The notes under the pieces were generated by a model. The model was not told the DNA's origin. It saw only the letters and a list, made by a program, of their open reading frames with translations, and searched no databases. Positions 6,164 to 6,254 of a stretch of 6,254 bases of DNA are shown here, piece by piece (positions within the stretch are counted from its first letter, which is position 1; each line of letters starts with the position of its first letter). Made by a program: the position numbers and the translations under genes. This DNA comes from Microcaldota archaeon (GTDB lineage Archaea > Micrarchaeota > Micrarchaeia > Anstonellales > J096), in NCBI GenBank assembly GCA_026396375.1, contig JAPLWW010000007.1:1-6254 (forward strand). Direction: 5' to 3'.

Positions 6164-6254
6164 TCAGACACCACCTGAGATGCATTCCCTTAAGCTGGAC
6201 ATGAAAGCCTTGAAGTTTCCTTTGCCCATCGATTCTTGCAAAGACTCCATTGAC
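6164..6254 (-). CDS. C-terminal end of a second ankyrin-type paralog (partial, runs off the window)
   Basis: The minus strand from 6253 is open for 29 codons and ends in TGA at 6166-6164, immediately before the ATG of the next gene. The visible end contains GKGNFKAFMSSLRECISGGV. Over 26 aligned positions, 16 are identical to the end of the downstream ankyrin protein, with the pattern LQExxGKxNxKxF then SSxRECIS. The DNA also aligns visibly with 5583-5645. No ankyrin repeat itself is in view, so calling it an ankyrin protein is inference from the shared tail. Same strand and zero spacing point to a tandem gene duplication. Confidence 0.78.
   Translation of the reverse strand, partial: SMESLQESMGKGNFKAFMSSLRECISGGV
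6171..6176 (-). promoter_or_regulatory. Shine-Dalgarno AGGTGG for the ankyrin gene
   Basis: On the minus strand AGGTGG is followed by seven bases, ending in the TGA of the upstream gene, and then ATG 6163-6161. It lies inside the coding end of the upstream paralog, so the two ankyrin-type genes are probably on one mRNA and coupled. Confidence 0.6.

Noticed and set aside
5576..6254. Plus-strand genes in the right-hand 680 bases
   Set aside because: No plus-strand frame is long or protein-like; the strand is pyrimidine-rich, as expected for the non-coding strand of the ankyrin genes.
1..6254. tRNA, rRNA, CRISPR array, insertion sequence or attachment site
   Set aside because: Coding sequence fills the window; no regularly spaced repeats, terminal inverted repeats or RNA gene signatures were found by eye.

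Overview
The window is almost fully coding. It holds one rightward gene block (about 1-5574) that meets a leftward pair of ankyrin-repeat genes (5576-6254) tail to tail, with a single base between the two stop codons. Codon choice suggests an archaeon: arginine is nearly always AGG and isoleucine very often ATA. The ribosome binding sites are GGTGA-type and overlap the previous gene's stop, one gene probably starts at TTG, and genes are packed end to end. A small-genome (DPANN-like) archaeon is possible, but this is inference from composition; no marker gene is present.

The rightward block encodes three components. (1) A tandem AAA+ ATPase. The left edge enters it part-way through a first AAA+ module (sensor 1 and arginine-finger region visible; Walker A and B must lie upstream). 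A helical linker follows, then a complete second AAA+ module with Walker A, Walker B and sensor 1. The reading frame changes by +1 near position 947, so the gene appears as two overlapping ORFs (2-1111 and 939-1802). Protein logic and codon use favour a single frameshifted gene over two genes. (2) A 123-residue protein of unknown function (1795-2166). (3) An 1133-residue protein (2173-5574) with a long helical N-terminal region, a zincin-type HEIGH motif, a conserved-looking DDHRVDR segment, a Gly/Gln/Lys-rich linker and a C-terminal VWA domain with a complete MIDAS metal site.

An AAA+ ATPase paired with a MIDAS-VWA protein is the hallmark of MoxR/VWA chaperone or activator systems (NorQ/NorD, CobS/CobT, RavA/ViaA). 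In the eukaryotic ribosome-assembly factor midasin the two parts are fused, with several AAA+ modules. The block looks like a divergent archaeal member with tandem AAA+ modules, a putative metallopeptidase site in the VWA partner and an extra small protein. The genes are 6 bp apart or overlapping, so they are probably co-transcribed and translationally coupled. The substrate cannot be told from the sequence.

The leftward part holds a complete 195-residue ankyrin-repeat protein. Directly upstream of it on the same strand is the last 29 codons of another protein with a closely matching C-terminal tail, so these are tandem paralogs. No RNA genes, CRISPR arrays, insertion sequences or convincing promoters were seen. 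Promoters of both transcription units probably lie outside the window.
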